From Actinomycetes bacterium (lineage in GTDB: Bacteria > Actinomycetota > Actinomycetes > Nanopelagicales > Nanopelagicaceae), in the NCBI GenBank assembly GCA_947383695.1, contig OX376642.1, forward strand, positions 248,001 to 312,000: DNA of 64,000 nucleotides. Direction: 5' to 3'. Position numbers and translations under genes: made by a program. The notes beneath the pieces are model-generated. The model was not told the origin of the DNA, made no database searches, and worked only from the letters and a program-made list of their open reading frames with translations. Shown here one piece after another: positions 45,672 to 57,529 of the stretch. Positions within the stretch are counted from its first letter, which is position 1. The number at the start of each line of letters is the position of its first letter.

Positions 45672-46316
45672 ATGGCAAAGGATATTGATCTTAAAAAGGG
45701 TGAACTTTCTCGTCATGTTAACAAGGCTGCTAAAGCAATCGCCGATGGTTTCATCATCGTCATTCCGATGGAGCACAGTTACGCATTTGCATGCGATGCC
45801 TTTAGACAGGATGCGGTTCGTGCGATGCATGTATTACGTGGAGATCCATTGTTCACTGCAGCACAAGTGATTGTTGGAAGTGTAAAAACTACTGAAGGAA
45901 TTATTCGCGAAGTAACACCTGAGATAAAAGGTTTAATGAAAAAGTTTTGGCCCGGAATGGTTTCCTTAAACCTGCGACCACAACTAGGTCTTAGCTGGGA
46001 TCTTGGAGATAACAATCAACTCGATCGTGTCAGTGTTCGACTTCCGAAAGCAAAGTTTGCAAAAGCCTTAGTCTCACAAACAGGACCACTTGCTATTGCT
46101 AGTGCGGCTCGAAAGTCGATGCCCGCCCCACAATCATTAAGCGATGTCTTGGTTTTGGATTCAGATGTTGCCCTCAAATTTGATAATGGAAAGCTTCGCA
46201 AGGGCCCGATCTCGACTGTGATTGAGGCGGATGAAACCGGCGTGCGGGTACTGCGCATTGGAGCGGTCTCGCTCGAGGAAATTCAGGCAATCGTTCCTGG
46301 TGCTACGAGCGCGTAA
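45672..46316 (+). CDS. Divergent YrdC/Sua5-domain protein (TsaC-like)
   Basis: 214 residues in the position where actinobacteria carry the L-threonylcarbamoyladenylate synthase gene (tRNA t6A37 synthesis). The fold is recognisable (IIVIPMEHSYAFACDAFRQDAVRAMHVLRG, FWPGMVSLNLRP, VSVRLPKAKFAKALV, GPISTVIEA), but signature residues differ: the usual PTDT/PTET-Y-G segment is PMEHSYAF, and the KxR-P motif appears as RGDP. Either the substrate site is altered or this is a paralogue. AGGAGG in the end of prmC drives translation. Confidence 0.72.
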   Translation: MAKDIDLKKGELSRHVNKAAKAIADGFIIVIPMEHSYAFACDAFRQDAVRAMHVLRGDPLFTAAQVIVGSVKTTEGIIREVTPEIKGLMKKFWPGMVSLNLRPQLGLSWDLGDNNQLDRVSVRLPKAKFAKALVSQTGPLAIASAARKSMPAPQSLSDVLVLDSDVALKFDNGKLRKGPISTVIEADETGVRVLRIGAVSLEEIQAIVPGATSA

Positions 46317-46341
46317 CCCCTTCGCCCTATAGGGTTTGGAC

Positions 46342-47604
46342 ATGTCCGAAACTTTTTATGGCCCAGATTTCAACCTTTTAACCTCGCAGGATCCTGAGAT
46401 CGCAGCGGTTCTCTTATCTGAACTCAAGCGTCAACAGACCAATCTGCAGTTAATCGCCTCTGAGAACTTCACATCACGTGCAGTTCTGGCAGCTTTAGGG
46501 TCAACCCTTTCCAATAAGTACGCCGAAGGTTATCCAGGTAAGCGTTACTACGGTGGTTGCGAAGAGGTAGATAAGGCTGAATACCTTGCAATCGATCGTG
46601 CAAAATCTTTATTTGGTGCAGAGCATGCAAATGTTCAACCGCACTCAGGTGCATCTGCAAATGTTGCGGTGTATCAAGCATTCACAAAGCCTGGCGACAC
46701 TGTTCTTGCTATGGATTTGGCACATGGTGGTCACTTAACCCATGGATCTCCAGTTAACTTTTCTGGAAAGTGGTTCACCATCGAGTCTTACGGTGTTCGC
46801 CAAGACAATGAATTAATTGATTATGACCAACTACGTGAACAAGCGATTCGCACAAAGCCAAAGATGATTTGTTCTGGTGCAACTGCGTATCCATCACTTG
46901 TAGATTTTGCAAAGATTCGCGAAATCTGCGATGAAGTCGGCGCAATCATGTGGGTAGATGCAGCGCACTTCATCGGTCTTGTGGCTGGAAAGGCGATTCC
47001 ATCACCTGTTCCTTATGCCGATGTTGTTTCCTTTACAACTCACAAAGTTTTGCGTGGACCACGCGGTGGAATGATTTTGGCAAAGGCACAACATGCTGCT
47101 GCAATCGATAAGGCGGTATTCCCTGGAATGCAGGGCGGTCCAATCATGTCTGCCGTTGCTGGAAAAGCGATCGCACTTGCAGAGTGTGCAACCCCTGCGT
47201 ATCAAAAGTATGCAAAGGATGTCATTGTTAATGCAAAGGCCCTAGCGGCAGCACTTGAAGCAGAAGGTATGCGCGCAGTATCTGGTGGCACTGAAACCCA
47301 CCTTGCATTGATGGATATTCGAAGCACCGGTGTTACTGGCAAGGTTGCAGATGAGCGTTGTGGAGCTGCAGGAATTGTGATGAACAAGAACTCAATTCCT
47401 TACGATCCAGAAAAGCCTGGAATCACAAGTGGTATTCGTGTTGGTTCACCTGCAACAACTACCCAAGGAATGGGTGTTGAAGAGATGAAGCAGATCGCAA
47501 CTTTGATTGCGCGAGCGATTAAAACCGATGATGCATCAGCACATGCTGCGATTAAATCTGAAGTTCATGCTTTAACGGCGCGTTTTCCTATTTACCAGGC
47601 GTAA
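46342..47604 (+). CDS. glyA: Serine hydroxymethyltransferase
   Basis: PLP enzyme exchanging serine and glycine with tetrahydrofolate. 420 residues; the PLP lysine lies in VSFTTHKVLRGPRGG, with NKYAEGYPGKRYYGGCE at the substrate site. ATG 46342 (MSETFYG) is preferred to the TTG two codons earlier. It precedes the WecA-like gene and the ATP synthase operon. Confidence 0.97.
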   Translation: MSETFYGPDFNLLTSQDPEIAAVLLSELKRQQTNLQLIASENFTSRAVLAALGSTLSNKYAEGYPGKRYYGGCEEVDKAEYLAIDRAKSLFGAEHANVQPHSGASANVAVYQAFTKPGDTVLAMDLAHGGHLTHGSPVNFSGKWFTIESYGVRQDNELIDYDQLREQAIRTKPKMICSGATAYPSLVDFAKIREICDEVGAIMWVDAAHFIGLVAGKAIPSPVPYADVVSFTTHKVLRGPRGGMILAKAQHAAAIDKAVFPGMQGGPIMSAVAGKAIALAECATPAYQKYAKDVIVNAKALAAALEAEGMRAVSGGTETHLALMDIRSTGVTGKVADERCGAAGIVMNKNSIPYDPEKPGITSGIRVGSPATTTQGMGVEEMKQIATLIARAIKTDDASAHAAIKSEVHALTARFPIYQA

Positions 47605-47613
47605 TTAGCTTCG

Positions 47614-48693
47614 ATGCGCGAGTACATGATCACGCTGCTGATTTCAGCGGCTTTGTGTTACCTCATTACTCCGCTAGTGCGCACCCAAGCGATTCGATTT
47701 GGTGCCGTTGCCGCGATCCGCGATCGAGATATTCACAGCGTTCCCACTGCACGGTGGGGTGGAGTTGCGATGTGGGCATCGATGGCGCTGACCTTTGCAA
47801 TCGTTAACCATCTGCCGCTCGTTGGAAAATCCTTTGGCCATGAAGCGCAAGGAATTTTCTTAGCATCAACGGCGATTGTTCTGCTGGGAATGGCTGATGA
47901 TCGCTTCCAATTAGATGCTTTAACAAAACTTGCGGGCCAAGTTTTCGTTGCAGGAATTCTGCTTATCTATGGAATTCAAATTTTGTGGCTACCTATCAAC
48001 GGTGTGATCACCTTGCCACCGGCCATTGGTCAATTAGTAACGGTATTGATCGTCTTAGTAGTAATTAACGCAGTTAACTTTATTGATGGAATGGATGGAT
48101 TAGCAGCTGGAATCGTTGCGATTTCAGGCATTGCATTCTTCGCCTTTGCTTACTTATTAGCGGTGGATTACGGCTTTAGCCGCGCAGGTGCGCCATCGCT
48201 GACAACCGCGGTTTTAGTGGGTATTTGCCTTGGTTTCTTGCCTCATAACATTAACCCCGCCAAAATCTTTATGGGCGATAGCGGTTCGATGTTGTTGGGC
48301 TTACTCCTTTCAGCTGCAGCAATTACTTTGACCGGCCAAGTAGATCCCAATGCAATTTCTGCTGAATCACTTGGACCAACATTGCTTCCTCTGTTACTTC
48401 CATTTGCTGTCCTTGCCATTCCATTCTTGGATTTGCTGCTTGCAGTTGGTCGACGAGTTAAAGCGGGACGTTCTCCGTTTGCACCTGACAATCAACATTT
48501 ACATCACCGCTTGCTCAGTGCGGGTAACTCAACAAACAAGACCGCGGTGATTTTGTATCTCTGGACAGCAACAATCGCATTTCCAGTAACAGTTCTTGCA
48601 TTTGCGCCATGGTGGGTTGCATTGATTACCGTTGTTGTCTTAATTGGAATTAGTGTGATTGTCATGAAAAGCAAGAACAAGGTTTCAGCATGA
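47614..48693 (+). CDS. WecA/TagO-like undecaprenyl-phosphate sugar-1-phosphate transferase
   Basis: 359-residue polytopic membrane enzyme with about 10-11 helices. The family motifs are NAVNFIDGMDGLAAG (Asp-rich, Mg-binding), KIFMGDSGSMLLG and the C-terminal DNQHLHHRLLSAG, which distinguishes the WecA/TagO group from MraY. It loads GlcNAc-1-P or a related sugar onto the lipid carrier for surface polymers. It overlaps the AtpI-like gene by 4 bp and is the usual gene upstream of the actinobacterial atp operon. Confidence 0.93.
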   Translation: MREYMITLLISAALCYLITPLVRTQAIRFGAVAAIRDRDIHSVPTARWGGVAMWASMALTFAIVNHLPLVGKSFGHEAQGIFLASTAIVLLGMADDRFQLDALTKLAGQVFVAGILLIYGIQILWLPINGVITLPPAIGQLVTVLIVLVVINAVNFIDGMDGLAAGIVAISGIAFFAFAYLLAVDYGFSRAGAPSLTTAVLVGICLGFLPHNINPAKIFMGDSGSMLLGLLLSAAAITLTGQVDPNAISAESLGPTLLPLLLPFAVLAIPFLDLLLAVGRRVKAGRSPFAPDNQHLHHRLLSAGNSTNKTAVILYLWTATIAFPVTVLAFAPWWVALITVVVLIGISVIVMKSKNKVSA

Positions 48694-49115
48694 CGGAAAA
48701 GAGCAATGAATCGCAGTTGCTACGTGGCGCATTTCTTCCGACATTAATTGTTGGATTGGTAGCGATCGCCATCTCTGCATTTATTCAGGGCTTGAGTGGT
48801 TTTTGGGGAGCTTTACTGGCGCAGTTTGTTGTAGTGATCTTCTTTGTTATCCATATCGCCGTTTCGCGAATGACTCGAAACTTAGATCCCATTTCGACAA
48901 TGGCGATGGCGCTCTTTTCTTACTTCGCCAAGTTGTTTGGTTTGGGTTTACTGCTGTGGGCGATCTCCAAATTCACCGAGCGAGAAACGATCAACCGAAC
49001 AGCTTTTGGGATTACCGCTGTGGCGCTGACCATCGCATGGCTATGGGGCGAAATTGCCAGTTACATGAAACTTCGCCTACATTTGCCCCTTCCTGAGTCC
49101 AACAAGCAGCAGTAG
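48690..49115 (+). CDS. AtpI-like membrane protein
   Basis: 141 residues with four helices, in the place of the ATP synthase I (AtpI/UncI) protein of actinobacteria. The opening LLRGAFLPTLIVGLVAIAIS and the SYFAKLFGLGLLLWAI segment are typical. AtpI assists c-ring assembly or Mg uptake. The start overlaps the WecA-like stop (ATGA). Confidence 0.8.
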   Translation: MTEKSNESQLLRGAFLPTLIVGLVAIAISAFIQGLSGFWGALLAQFVVVIFFVIHIAVSRMTRNLDPISTMAMALFSYFAKLFGLGLLLWAISKFTERETINRTAFGITAVALTIAWLWGEIASYMKLRLHLPLPESNKQQ

Positions 49116-49143
49116 ATTTACCACCCCGAGGCAAGGAGTTCCC

Positions 49144-49332
49144 ATGGCTAACCGTGAAGAGAATGCAATGTGGTCCATCTTTGGATACCTCCTATCTGGG
49201 TTGATCTTCTGGGGAGGCGTCGGAATCGCCCTGGATAAGTGGCTCAACACCGGGTACTTCACTTTGACCGGCCTGCTCGTAGGAATCAGCGGGGCGATCT
49301 ATCTGATCTGGCTCCGATTCGGCCGCGAATAA
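49144..49332 (+). CDS. AtpZ-like small membrane protein
   Basis: 62 residues, two helices (about 10-27 and 38-56). MWSIFGYLLSGLIFWGGVGIALDKWL matches the AtpZ/Atp1 type of small protein placed before atpB, where it joins AtpI in c-ring assembly. AAGGAG lies 5-6 nt before the ATG. A 115-bp gap then precedes atpB and may contain a promoter. Confidence 0.8.
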   Translation: MANREENAMWSIFGYLLSGLIFWGGVGIALDKWLNTGYFTLTGLLVGISGAIYLIWLRFGRE

Positions 49333-49447
49333 CCCCCTCAGCCACGCTCAACATCACAGCCCCTGGGCCTATTTCGATTTCTCATAAATAACCCCTCTCG
49401 CATAGAGTTGCCCCGTCTTCCCGCCCCATCAATTTTGAGGAGTATGC

Positions 49448-50236
49448 GTGCGCGTTCAATTGCGTTCTGCCGCTGAGGGTGAGGGTTTCGTCCCGCCTAG
49501 CAGCAATGACTTCGAACTTCCTCCAATTTTCGGCGACAACCCATACACAACTAAGCCAATTTTTCTGGTTTTACTTTCAGTAATTTTGATTTCAACATTT
49601 TTCATTTTGTCTTCACGTAAGGCTTCGATTATTCCTAGCAAGTTCCAATTTGCTGGCGAATCCGTCTACTCATTTGTTCGCGAGAATCTAGCTAAAGAGG
49701 TTATCGGGCATGACTTCCTGCGCTTTGTTCCATACCTGTTCTCGCTCTTCACATTTATTCTTGTAAACAATATTTTTGGAATTATTCCTTTTATTCAATT
49801 CCCAACGATGTCCCGAGTTTCATTCCCGTACATCTTGGCAATCTCTACATACTTGGTATTCCACTACGTTGGAGTTCGAAAGCAAGGCGCATTTAAGTAC
49901 TTCAAGGAAATCATGTTTATGCCTGGCGTTCCAAAGGCTGCATACATCTTGATCACTCCACTTGAAATCCTTACCTTCTTTGTTGTTCGCCCACTAACGC
50001 TTTCACTTCGTCTCTTTGCAAATATGTTTGCGGGCCACTTGTTGTTGCTCGTGTTTATCTTGGGTGGAGAACATCTACTTCAAGGTGTTATTGGTTTGAA
50101 GTTGATCAGCCCATTTGCCTTCGCAATTGGCATTGTGCTGACCTTCTTTGAATTCATGGTCCAATGCTTGCAGGCGTACATCTTTACTCTGCTCGCAGCT
50201 CTATACATCGCCGGCGCCCTTGCCGACGAGCACTAA
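49448..50236 (+). CDS. atpB: ATP synthase Fo subunit a
   Basis: 262-residue membrane stator subunit; the essential arginine is in RPLTLSLRLFANMFAGHLLL. GTG 49448 is taken as start because GAGGAG (49437-49442) is 5 nt upstream; an out-of-frame ATG at 49444 opens an overlapping 10-codon frame. The N-terminus is hydrophilic for about 35 residues. First structural gene of the complete atpBEFHAGDC operon. Confidence 0.96.
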   Translation: MRVQLRSAAEGEGFVPPSSNDFELPPIFGDNPYTTKPIFLVLLSVILISTFFILSSRKASIIPSKFQFAGESVYSFVRENLAKEVIGHDFLRFVPYLFSLFTFILVNNIFGIIPFIQFPTMSRVSFPYILAISTYLVFHYVGVRKQGAFKYFKEIMFMPGVPKAAYILITPLEILTFFVVRPLTLSLRLFANMFAGHLLLLVFILGGEHLLQGVIGLKLISPFAFAIGIVLTFFEFMVQCLQAYIFTLLAALYIAGALADEH

Positions 50237-50254
50237 TAGGAAAGAAGGAAAGAA

Positions 50255-50467
50255 ATGACAGGAATGACAGGCACGCTGAACCTTGTTGGTTTCGGCCTCG
50301 CAGCAATTGGTCCAGGTATCGCAACTGGTCTTATCTTCGCCGCATATATCAACGGCGTCGCACGTCAGCCAGAAGCACGTAGCGTTCTACAGCCAATCGC
50401 GTTCCTTGGATTCGCGCTTGCTGAAGCTCTCGCACTCTTCGGTCTCGTTCTAGCATTCGTTCTCTAA
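50255..50467 (+). CDS. atpE: ATP synthase Fo subunit c
   Basis: 70-residue hairpin of two helices. Glu57 ([11 protein letters not shown]) is the proton-carrying residue and ARQPE (36-40) is the polar loop that contacts the central stalk. The Na+-type ligand set (Q and S/T near Glu) is absent, so protons are the coupling ion. AGGAAAG precedes the ATG. Confidence 0.97.
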   Translation: MTGMTGTLNLVGFGLAAIGPGIATGLIFAAYINGVARQPEARSVLQPIAFLGFALAEALALFGLVLAFVL

Positions 50468-50500
50468 TTCATTATTTTTAAGAAAAATTAAGGACAACTG

Positions 50501-51031
50501 ATGCAATTTGTTAACTTAGCAGCGGGAGAGAAGTTGAATCCGCTCGTACCTCACACAGCTGAGCTTGTGGTTGGTGCGATCGCCTTCACCCTTCTTTTCT
50601 TAACGCTTCGTAAGTTTGTAGTTCCAATGTTTGAGAAGGCTTTCGAAGCCCGAACCCATGCAATTCAAGGTGGAATCGAACGTGCTGAAAAGGCACAGGC
50701 AGAAGCTCAACGCGCATTGGCTCAATACACGGAGCAGCTATCAAAGGCACAATCAGAGGCACAGACACTTCGTGAAGAAGCTCGTGTTCAAGGTGCAGCA
50801 ATCATTGAAGATCTTCGTGCCAAGGCACAAGAAGAAGCAGCTCGCATTACAGCAACTGCTCACGCTTCAATCGAAGCAGAACGTCAACAGGCGGTTACAG
50901 CACTTCGCAATGAAGTTGGTGCACTTGCAGTTGAACTTGCTTCAAAGATTGTTGGAGAAGCTTTGGATGATCAAGCTCGTCAATCACGAATCGTTGATCG
51001 CTTCCTTGAAGATCTAGAAAAATCCAAGTAA
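50501..51031 (+). CDS. atpF: ATP synthase Fo subunit b
   Basis: 176 residues: a short N-terminal segment, one membrane helix at about 20-40 (LVVGAIAFTLLFLTLRKFV) and a long Ala/Glu/Arg coiled-coil forming the peripheral stalk. AAGGACA precedes the ATG. Confidence 0.95.
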   Translation: MQFVNLAAGEKLNPLVPHTAELVVGAIAFTLLFLTLRKFVVPMFEKAFEARTHAIQGGIERAEKAQAEAQRALAQYTEQLSKAQSEAQTLREEARVQGAAIIEDLRAKAQEEAARITATAHASIEAERQQAVTALRNEVGALAVELASKIVGEALDDQARQSRIVDRFLEDLEKSK

Positions 51032-51073
51032 GTCAATCGGTAAGTCAATAGTTAGGAAGAGGCAGAGAAAAAA

Positions 51074-51901
51074 ATGAGAGCTCACTTCGGAGGCAGCAGC
51101 CGTAAGTCACTCGTGGCTTCACGTGTGTCACTTGATGCTGCCGTCAAAGGCGTAGATGCGAACAGTGCATCTGCTTTGAGCTCTGAGCTTTTCTTTGTTG
51201 CAGATGTACTCAGCACAAACATTGCTGTACGTCGCGCTCTTACCGATCCATCTCGCGATGGAAAGGCAAAGGCAGCATTTATCTCTGAACTATTTGGCAA
51301 GAAGGTTGGCGCGGTTGCACTTGGTTTAGTTACCGAGTTATCAAGCCTGCGCTGGTCAGCACCAAAGGATCTTGTACTTGTTCTAGAACAGCTAGCGATC
51401 GAGGCGGAAGCATCAGCTGCCAATATTGCAGGCGAACTAGACCGTGTAGAAGATGAAATTTTCACAGCTGCAGCAGCCTTTGCTAGCTCAACTGAGCTAC
51501 GTAAAGCGCTGACATCAGATGCTACGAATGCCAAGGCGACCTTAGTTGCCGACATTCTCAAGGGCGCATCTGGTTCAACTGTAAAGCTGGTTTCACAGAT
51601 GGTGAATGCATGGAGAGGGCGCAGTATTGAGTCAGCATTTGCTGATTACCAAGCAGCGCTAGCAGCACGTCGTAACCGAGTTATTGCTTTGGTTCGCGTT
51701 GCAGCTCCATTAAGCCAAGCACAGCAAGATCGTCTAGCTACAACTTTAACTAGCAAGGTTGGACAACCAGTTCGAATCAATATTGAGATCGATCCAACAG
51801 TGTTGGGTGGAGTTTCAGTGAAGTTTGCAGATGAAATCGTTGATGGATCAGTTTCAAATCGTTTGGCTGGAGCCGCACGCGCTCTTGCTGGAAGCAAATA
51901 A
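51074..51901 (+). CDS. atpH: ATP synthase F1 subunit delta
   Basis: 275-residue stator subunit, longer than the about 178 residues of E. coli as usual in actinobacteria: an extra N-terminal helical part (about 1-90) precedes the canonical OSCP fold, whose C-terminus carries the conserved RIDIEIDPTVLGGVSVKFADEIVDGSVSNRL-type segment. It has no separate membrane helix, so it is not the fused b-delta of mycobacteria. Confidence 0.93.
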   Translation: MRAHFGGSSRKSLVASRVSLDAAVKGVDANSASALSSELFFVADVLSTNIAVRRALTDPSRDGKAKAAFISELFGKKVGAVALGLVTELSSLRWSAPKDLVLVLEQLAIEAEASAANIAGELDRVEDEIFTAAAAFASSTELRKALTSDATNAKATLVADILKGASGSTVKLVSQMVNAWRGRSIESAFADYQAALAARRNRVIALVRVAAPLSQAQQDRLATTLTSKVGQPVRINIEIDPTVLGGVSVKFADEIVDGSVSNRLAGAARALAGSK

Positions 51902-51913
51902 AGGGAGAAACAC

Positions 51914-53554
51914 ATGGCAGACCTAAAGATCAATCCTGAAGAGATTCAGGGTGCCTTAGCGAACTTCGTTAAGTCATACGATCCAGGCGTTGCAGCTCGC
52001 GACGAAGTGGGAACCGTTAGCCAGGCAGGTGACGGAATCGCACGTGTTGAAGGGTTGCCATCAACAATGGCGAATGAGTTGTTGCAGTTTGCAAACGGCA
52101 CACTCGGCCTCGCACTCAACCTAGACGTCCGTGAAATCGGTACCGTTATTTTGGGTAGCACAACAGGAATTGAAGAAGGAACATCTGTTCGTCGTACTGG
52201 TGAGATTCTCTCTGTACCAGTTGGCGATGGTTTCCTAGGTCGCGTCGTTGATGCACTTGGAAATCCAATTGATGGCAAGGGCGAGATCAAATCTGAAGCA
52301 CGTCGTGCACTTGAACTACAGGCTCCCTCTGTAGTTCAGCGCCAACCTGTTAAGGAGCCACTCGCAACTGGTATCAAGGCGATCGATGCGATGACAGCGA
52401 TTGGTCGCGGACAGCGCCAGCTCATCATCGGTGACCGTCAGACAGGTAAGACAGCGGTTGCTGTAGACACAATTATTAACCAGAAGGAAAACTGGAAATC
52501 TGGCGATAAGAAGAAGCAGGTTAAGTGTATTTATGTAGCTATTGGCCAGAAGGGTTCAACGATTGCAGCTGTTAAGGGCGCACTCGAAGAAGCTGGCGCA
52601 ATGGAGTACACAACAATCGTTGCTTCACCTGCATCAGATCCAGCAGGTTTCAAGTACTTAGCTCCTTACACCGGTTCTGCAATTGGTCAGCACTGGATGT
52701 ACAAGGGCGAGCACGTTCTTATCGTGTTTGATGATTTATCAAAGCAAGCTGAGGCGTACCGTTCAGTCTCACTTCTACTTCGTCGTCCACCAGGCCGCGA
52801 AGCCTACCCAGGCGATGTTTTCTACTTACACTCACGTTTGCTAGAGCGTTGCGCAAAGCTTTCCGATGAATTAGGTGGCGGTTCAATGACCGGTTTGCCA
52901 ATCATCGAAACAAAGGGAAATGACGTTTCTGCGTTTATTCCTACAAACGTTATTTCGATTACTGATGGTCAGTGCTTCTTCGAAACAGATCTTTTCAACG
53001 CCGGTGTTCGCCCAGCGATCAACGTAGGTGTTTCTGTTTCTCGTGTAGGTAGCTCTGCGCAGACTAAGGCGATGAAGAAGATCGCTGGTCGTCTACGTCT
53101 TGACCTTGCTCAGTACCGTGAACTTGAAGCCTTCGCTGCTTTCGGTTCAGATCTCGATGCTGCATCAAAGGCTCAGCTTGAGCGCGGTGCACGCATGGTT
53201 GAACTTCTTAAGCAGGGTCAGTACTCACCATACTCATTGGAGCGTCAGATCGTTTCAATCTGGGCAGGTACTACTGGAAAGCTTGATGATGTTGCAGTTG
53301 CAGATATTCGTCGCTTTGAAGCAGAGCTTCTCGACTTTATCGCTCGCGAACGCAAGGAGATCAACGCAGTTATCTCTGAAACTAAGCAGCTAGATGATGA
53401 CACCATTGCAAAGATGGAGGAAGCGGTTGCTTCATTCAAGAAGCAGTTCAAATCATCAGCATCACAGGCTCTTAATGAAGCTCCAGCTGAAGCCCTCGAT
53501 GGAGAAGATGCAGAGCAGATCACTAAGTTTGTTCCTCCGGCGGTGAAGAAGTAA
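51914..53554 (+). CDS. atpA: ATP synthase F1 subunit alpha
   Basis: 546 residues; Walker [10 protein letters not shown] at about 174-182, [11 protein letters not shown] and the C-terminal helical domain are intact. Non-catalytic nucleotide-binding subunit of the hexamer. GGGAGAAAC is the ribosome-binding site. Confidence 0.98.
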   Translation: MADLKINPEEIQGALANFVKSYDPGVAARDEVGTVSQAGDGIARVEGLPSTMANELLQFANGTLGLALNLDVREIGTVILGSTTGIEEGTSVRRTGEILSVPVGDGFLGRVVDALGNPIDGKGEIKSEARRALELQAPSVVQRQPVKEPLATGIKAIDAMTAIGRGQRQLIIGDRQTGKTAVAVDTIINQKENWKSGDKKKQVKCIYVAIGQKGSTIAAVKGALEEAGAMEYTTIVASPASDPAGFKYLAPYTGSAIGQHWMYKGEHVLIVFDDLSKQAEAYRSVSLLLRRPPGREAYPGDVFYLHSRLLERCAKLSDELGGGSMTGLPIIETKGNDVSAFIPTNVISITDGQCFFETDLFNAGVRPAINVGVSVSRVGSSAQTKAMKKIAGRLRLDLAQYRELEAFAAFGSDLDAASKAQLERGARMVELLKQGQYSPYSLERQIVSIWAGTTGKLDDVAVADIRRFEAELLDFIARERKEINAVISETKQLDDDTIAKMEEAVASFKKQFKSSASQALNEAPAEALDGEDAEQITKFVPPAVKK

Positions 53555-53557
53555 CCC

Positions 53558-55899
<2,342 letters not shown>

Positions 55900-55905
55900 T
55901 CGATC

Positions 55906-56157
55906 ATGACACTTAAAGTCGAACTAGTATCTCCAACGCAGCGCGTCTGGTCGGGCGAAGCAACATCTGTTTCTGCCCGCACAGTCGAAGGTGATATCGG
56001 TGTTCTCACCGATCACTCCCCGCTCTTTGGAGTTCTAGTTGACGGTCAGGTTGTAATCCACGGAACCAACGGAGAAGCAACTGAGTTCAAGGTCAGCGGC
56101 GGATTCCTATCGGTCGCAAACAACCGTGTATCAATCCTTACGGAGTCAGTTAACTAA
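55906..56157 (+). CDS. atpC: ATP synthase F1 subunit epsilon (short form)
   Basis: 83 residues only. The N-terminal beta-sandwich is complete (MTLKVELVSPTQRVWSGEA ... GDIGVLTDHSPLFGVL ... VSGGFLSVANNRVSILTE), but the two-helix C-terminal domain of about 45-50 residues that inhibits ATP hydrolysis in other bacteria is missing. The frame ends cleanly with TAA and then a terminator, so this is a genuine short form rather than a frameshift. Confidence 0.95.
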   Translation: MTLKVELVSPTQRVWSGEATSVSARTVEGDIGVLTDHSPLFGVLVDGQVVIHGTNGEATEFKVSGGFLSVANNRVSILTESVN

Positions 56158-56233
56158 ATAAAAATAAGATTTTCAGTGTAGAAAAGTGTGTAGTTGCTTC
56201 TTCATCTTTTCGAAACTGAAAATCTATTTTTAT
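56158..56233. terminator. Bidirectional terminator between atpC and murA
   Basis: Arms ATAAAAATAAGATTTTCAGT (56158-56177) and ACTGAAAATCTATTTTTAT (56215-56233) are nearly perfect complements with a 37-nt loop. Both ends are AT-rich, giving a U-tract for each of the two convergent genes. Confidence 0.75.
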
Positions 56234-56241
56234 TTCCAGAC

Positions 56242-57501
56242 CTATTCACGAGTGACTTGTGCGCCGAGGCTTTGTAGCTGCTCGGCGAAGTTCGGATATC
56301 CACGGTCGACATGAAAAGCTTGATCCACCGTAGTTTCACCCTCTGCGACAAGGGCTGCAAGAATTAAACCTGCACCTGCGCGGATGTCATGGGCTTCAAC
56401 AGGTGCGCCAGATAGCTCTTGTACGCCTGTAATTGAGGCGTGATGGCCATCGACGCTGACTTGAGCACCAAGGCGGCTGAGCTCATTGACGAACATGAAG
56501 CGGGATTCAAAGACATTTTCAGTTACCAATGAATGGCCTTCAGCAATGGCGTTGAGTGCGATCACCATTGGAAGTAAATCTGTTGGGAATCCTGGGTAGG
56601 GAAGTGTTGCAACATCAATTGCTTGTGGTCGCACATCCATCTTGACCCGAATTCCATCTGCAGTTGTTGTGATGATTGCACCAGCAGAGGCCAACTTTTC
56701 TAATGGAAGTTCCAAGTGCTCGGCAACAGCGCCATGAATAGTGATATCTCCACGAGTCATCGCTGCAGCAAAGGCCCAGGTACCGGTGATGATGCGATCG
56801 GTAATTGTTGTGTGATCTGTTGGTGATAATTTCTGCACACCTGAAATTGTGATGACAGGTGTTCCTAAGCCTTCAATCTTTGCACCCATTGAAATCAAGA
56901 ACTCACCAAGGTCCACGATGTCAGGTTCGCGAGCAGCGTTATCAATTGTTGTAACACCCTTTGCTAATACTGCGGCGGTCATGATGTTTTCAGTTGCGCC
57001 AACACTTGGGAAATCTAATTCAACTGGTGCTCCAGTTAGGCCATGAGGTGCTTCTGCAATTACATAGCCATGTTCAATGTGGGCTTTAGCACCAAGTGCC
57101 TCTAAACCCTTAATGTGAAAATCTAAACCTCGAGATCCAATTGCATCTCCACCAGGTAGGGCGACATCTGCCTGTCCGACTCGGGCAACAAGTGGACCCA
57201 ACACATTGATTGATGCACGCATCTTTCTGACAAGATCGTAATCAGCGCGATGTGCAGGCTCTTGAGGAACATCGATTGTGACCGTATCTGCACCACGTAC
57301 AACTGTGCATCCAAGTCGAGTCAACAAATCCGCCATGATGTCTACATCGGCGATATCTGGAACATTTCGAATTGTGGTGCTGCCGGTAGCCAATAATGAG
57401 GCCGCCATAAGCTTGAGAACAGAGTTTTTAGCCCCTGTAACAGAGACTTCGCCACGTAATGAGGTGCCGCCTTGTATGCGGAAGCGATCGTGGGATGCCA
57501 T
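56242..57501 (-). CDS. murA: UDP-GlcNAc 1-carboxyvinyltransferase
   Basis: First committed step of peptidoglycan synthesis. 419 residues; [15 protein letters not shown] near the N-terminus and [14 protein letters not shown] at the end are typical. In the active-site loop [11 protein letters not shown] the residue at 119 is Asp where most MurA enzymes have the Cys that fosfomycin alkylates. Cys-to-Asp forms, as in mycobacteria, are catalytically competent and fosfomycin-insensitive. It converges with the atp operon, a common actinobacterial neighbourhood. Confidence 0.97.
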   Translation of the reverse strand: MASHDRFRIQGGTSLRGEVSVTGAKNSVLKLMAASLLATGSTTIRNVPDIADVDIMADLLTRLGCTVVRGADTVTIDVPQEPAHRADYDLVRKMRASINVLGPLVARVGQADVALPGGDAIGSRGLDFHIKGLEALGAKAHIEHGYVIAEAPHGLTGAPVELDFPSVGATENIMTAAVLAKGVTTIDNAAREPDIVDLGEFLISMGAKIEGLGTPVITISGVQKLSPTDHTTITDRIITGTWAFAAAMTRGDITIHGAVAEHLELPLEKLASAGAIITTTADGIRVKMDVRPQAIDVATLPYPGFPTDLLPMVIALNAIAEGHSLVTENVFESRFMFVNELSRLGAQVSVDGHHASITGVQELSGAPVEAHDIRAGAGLILAALVAEGETTVDQAFHVDRGYPNFAEQLQSLGAQVTRE

Positions 57502-57529
57502 AGCCGCAGTCTACTTATAAGGTAAGCAC

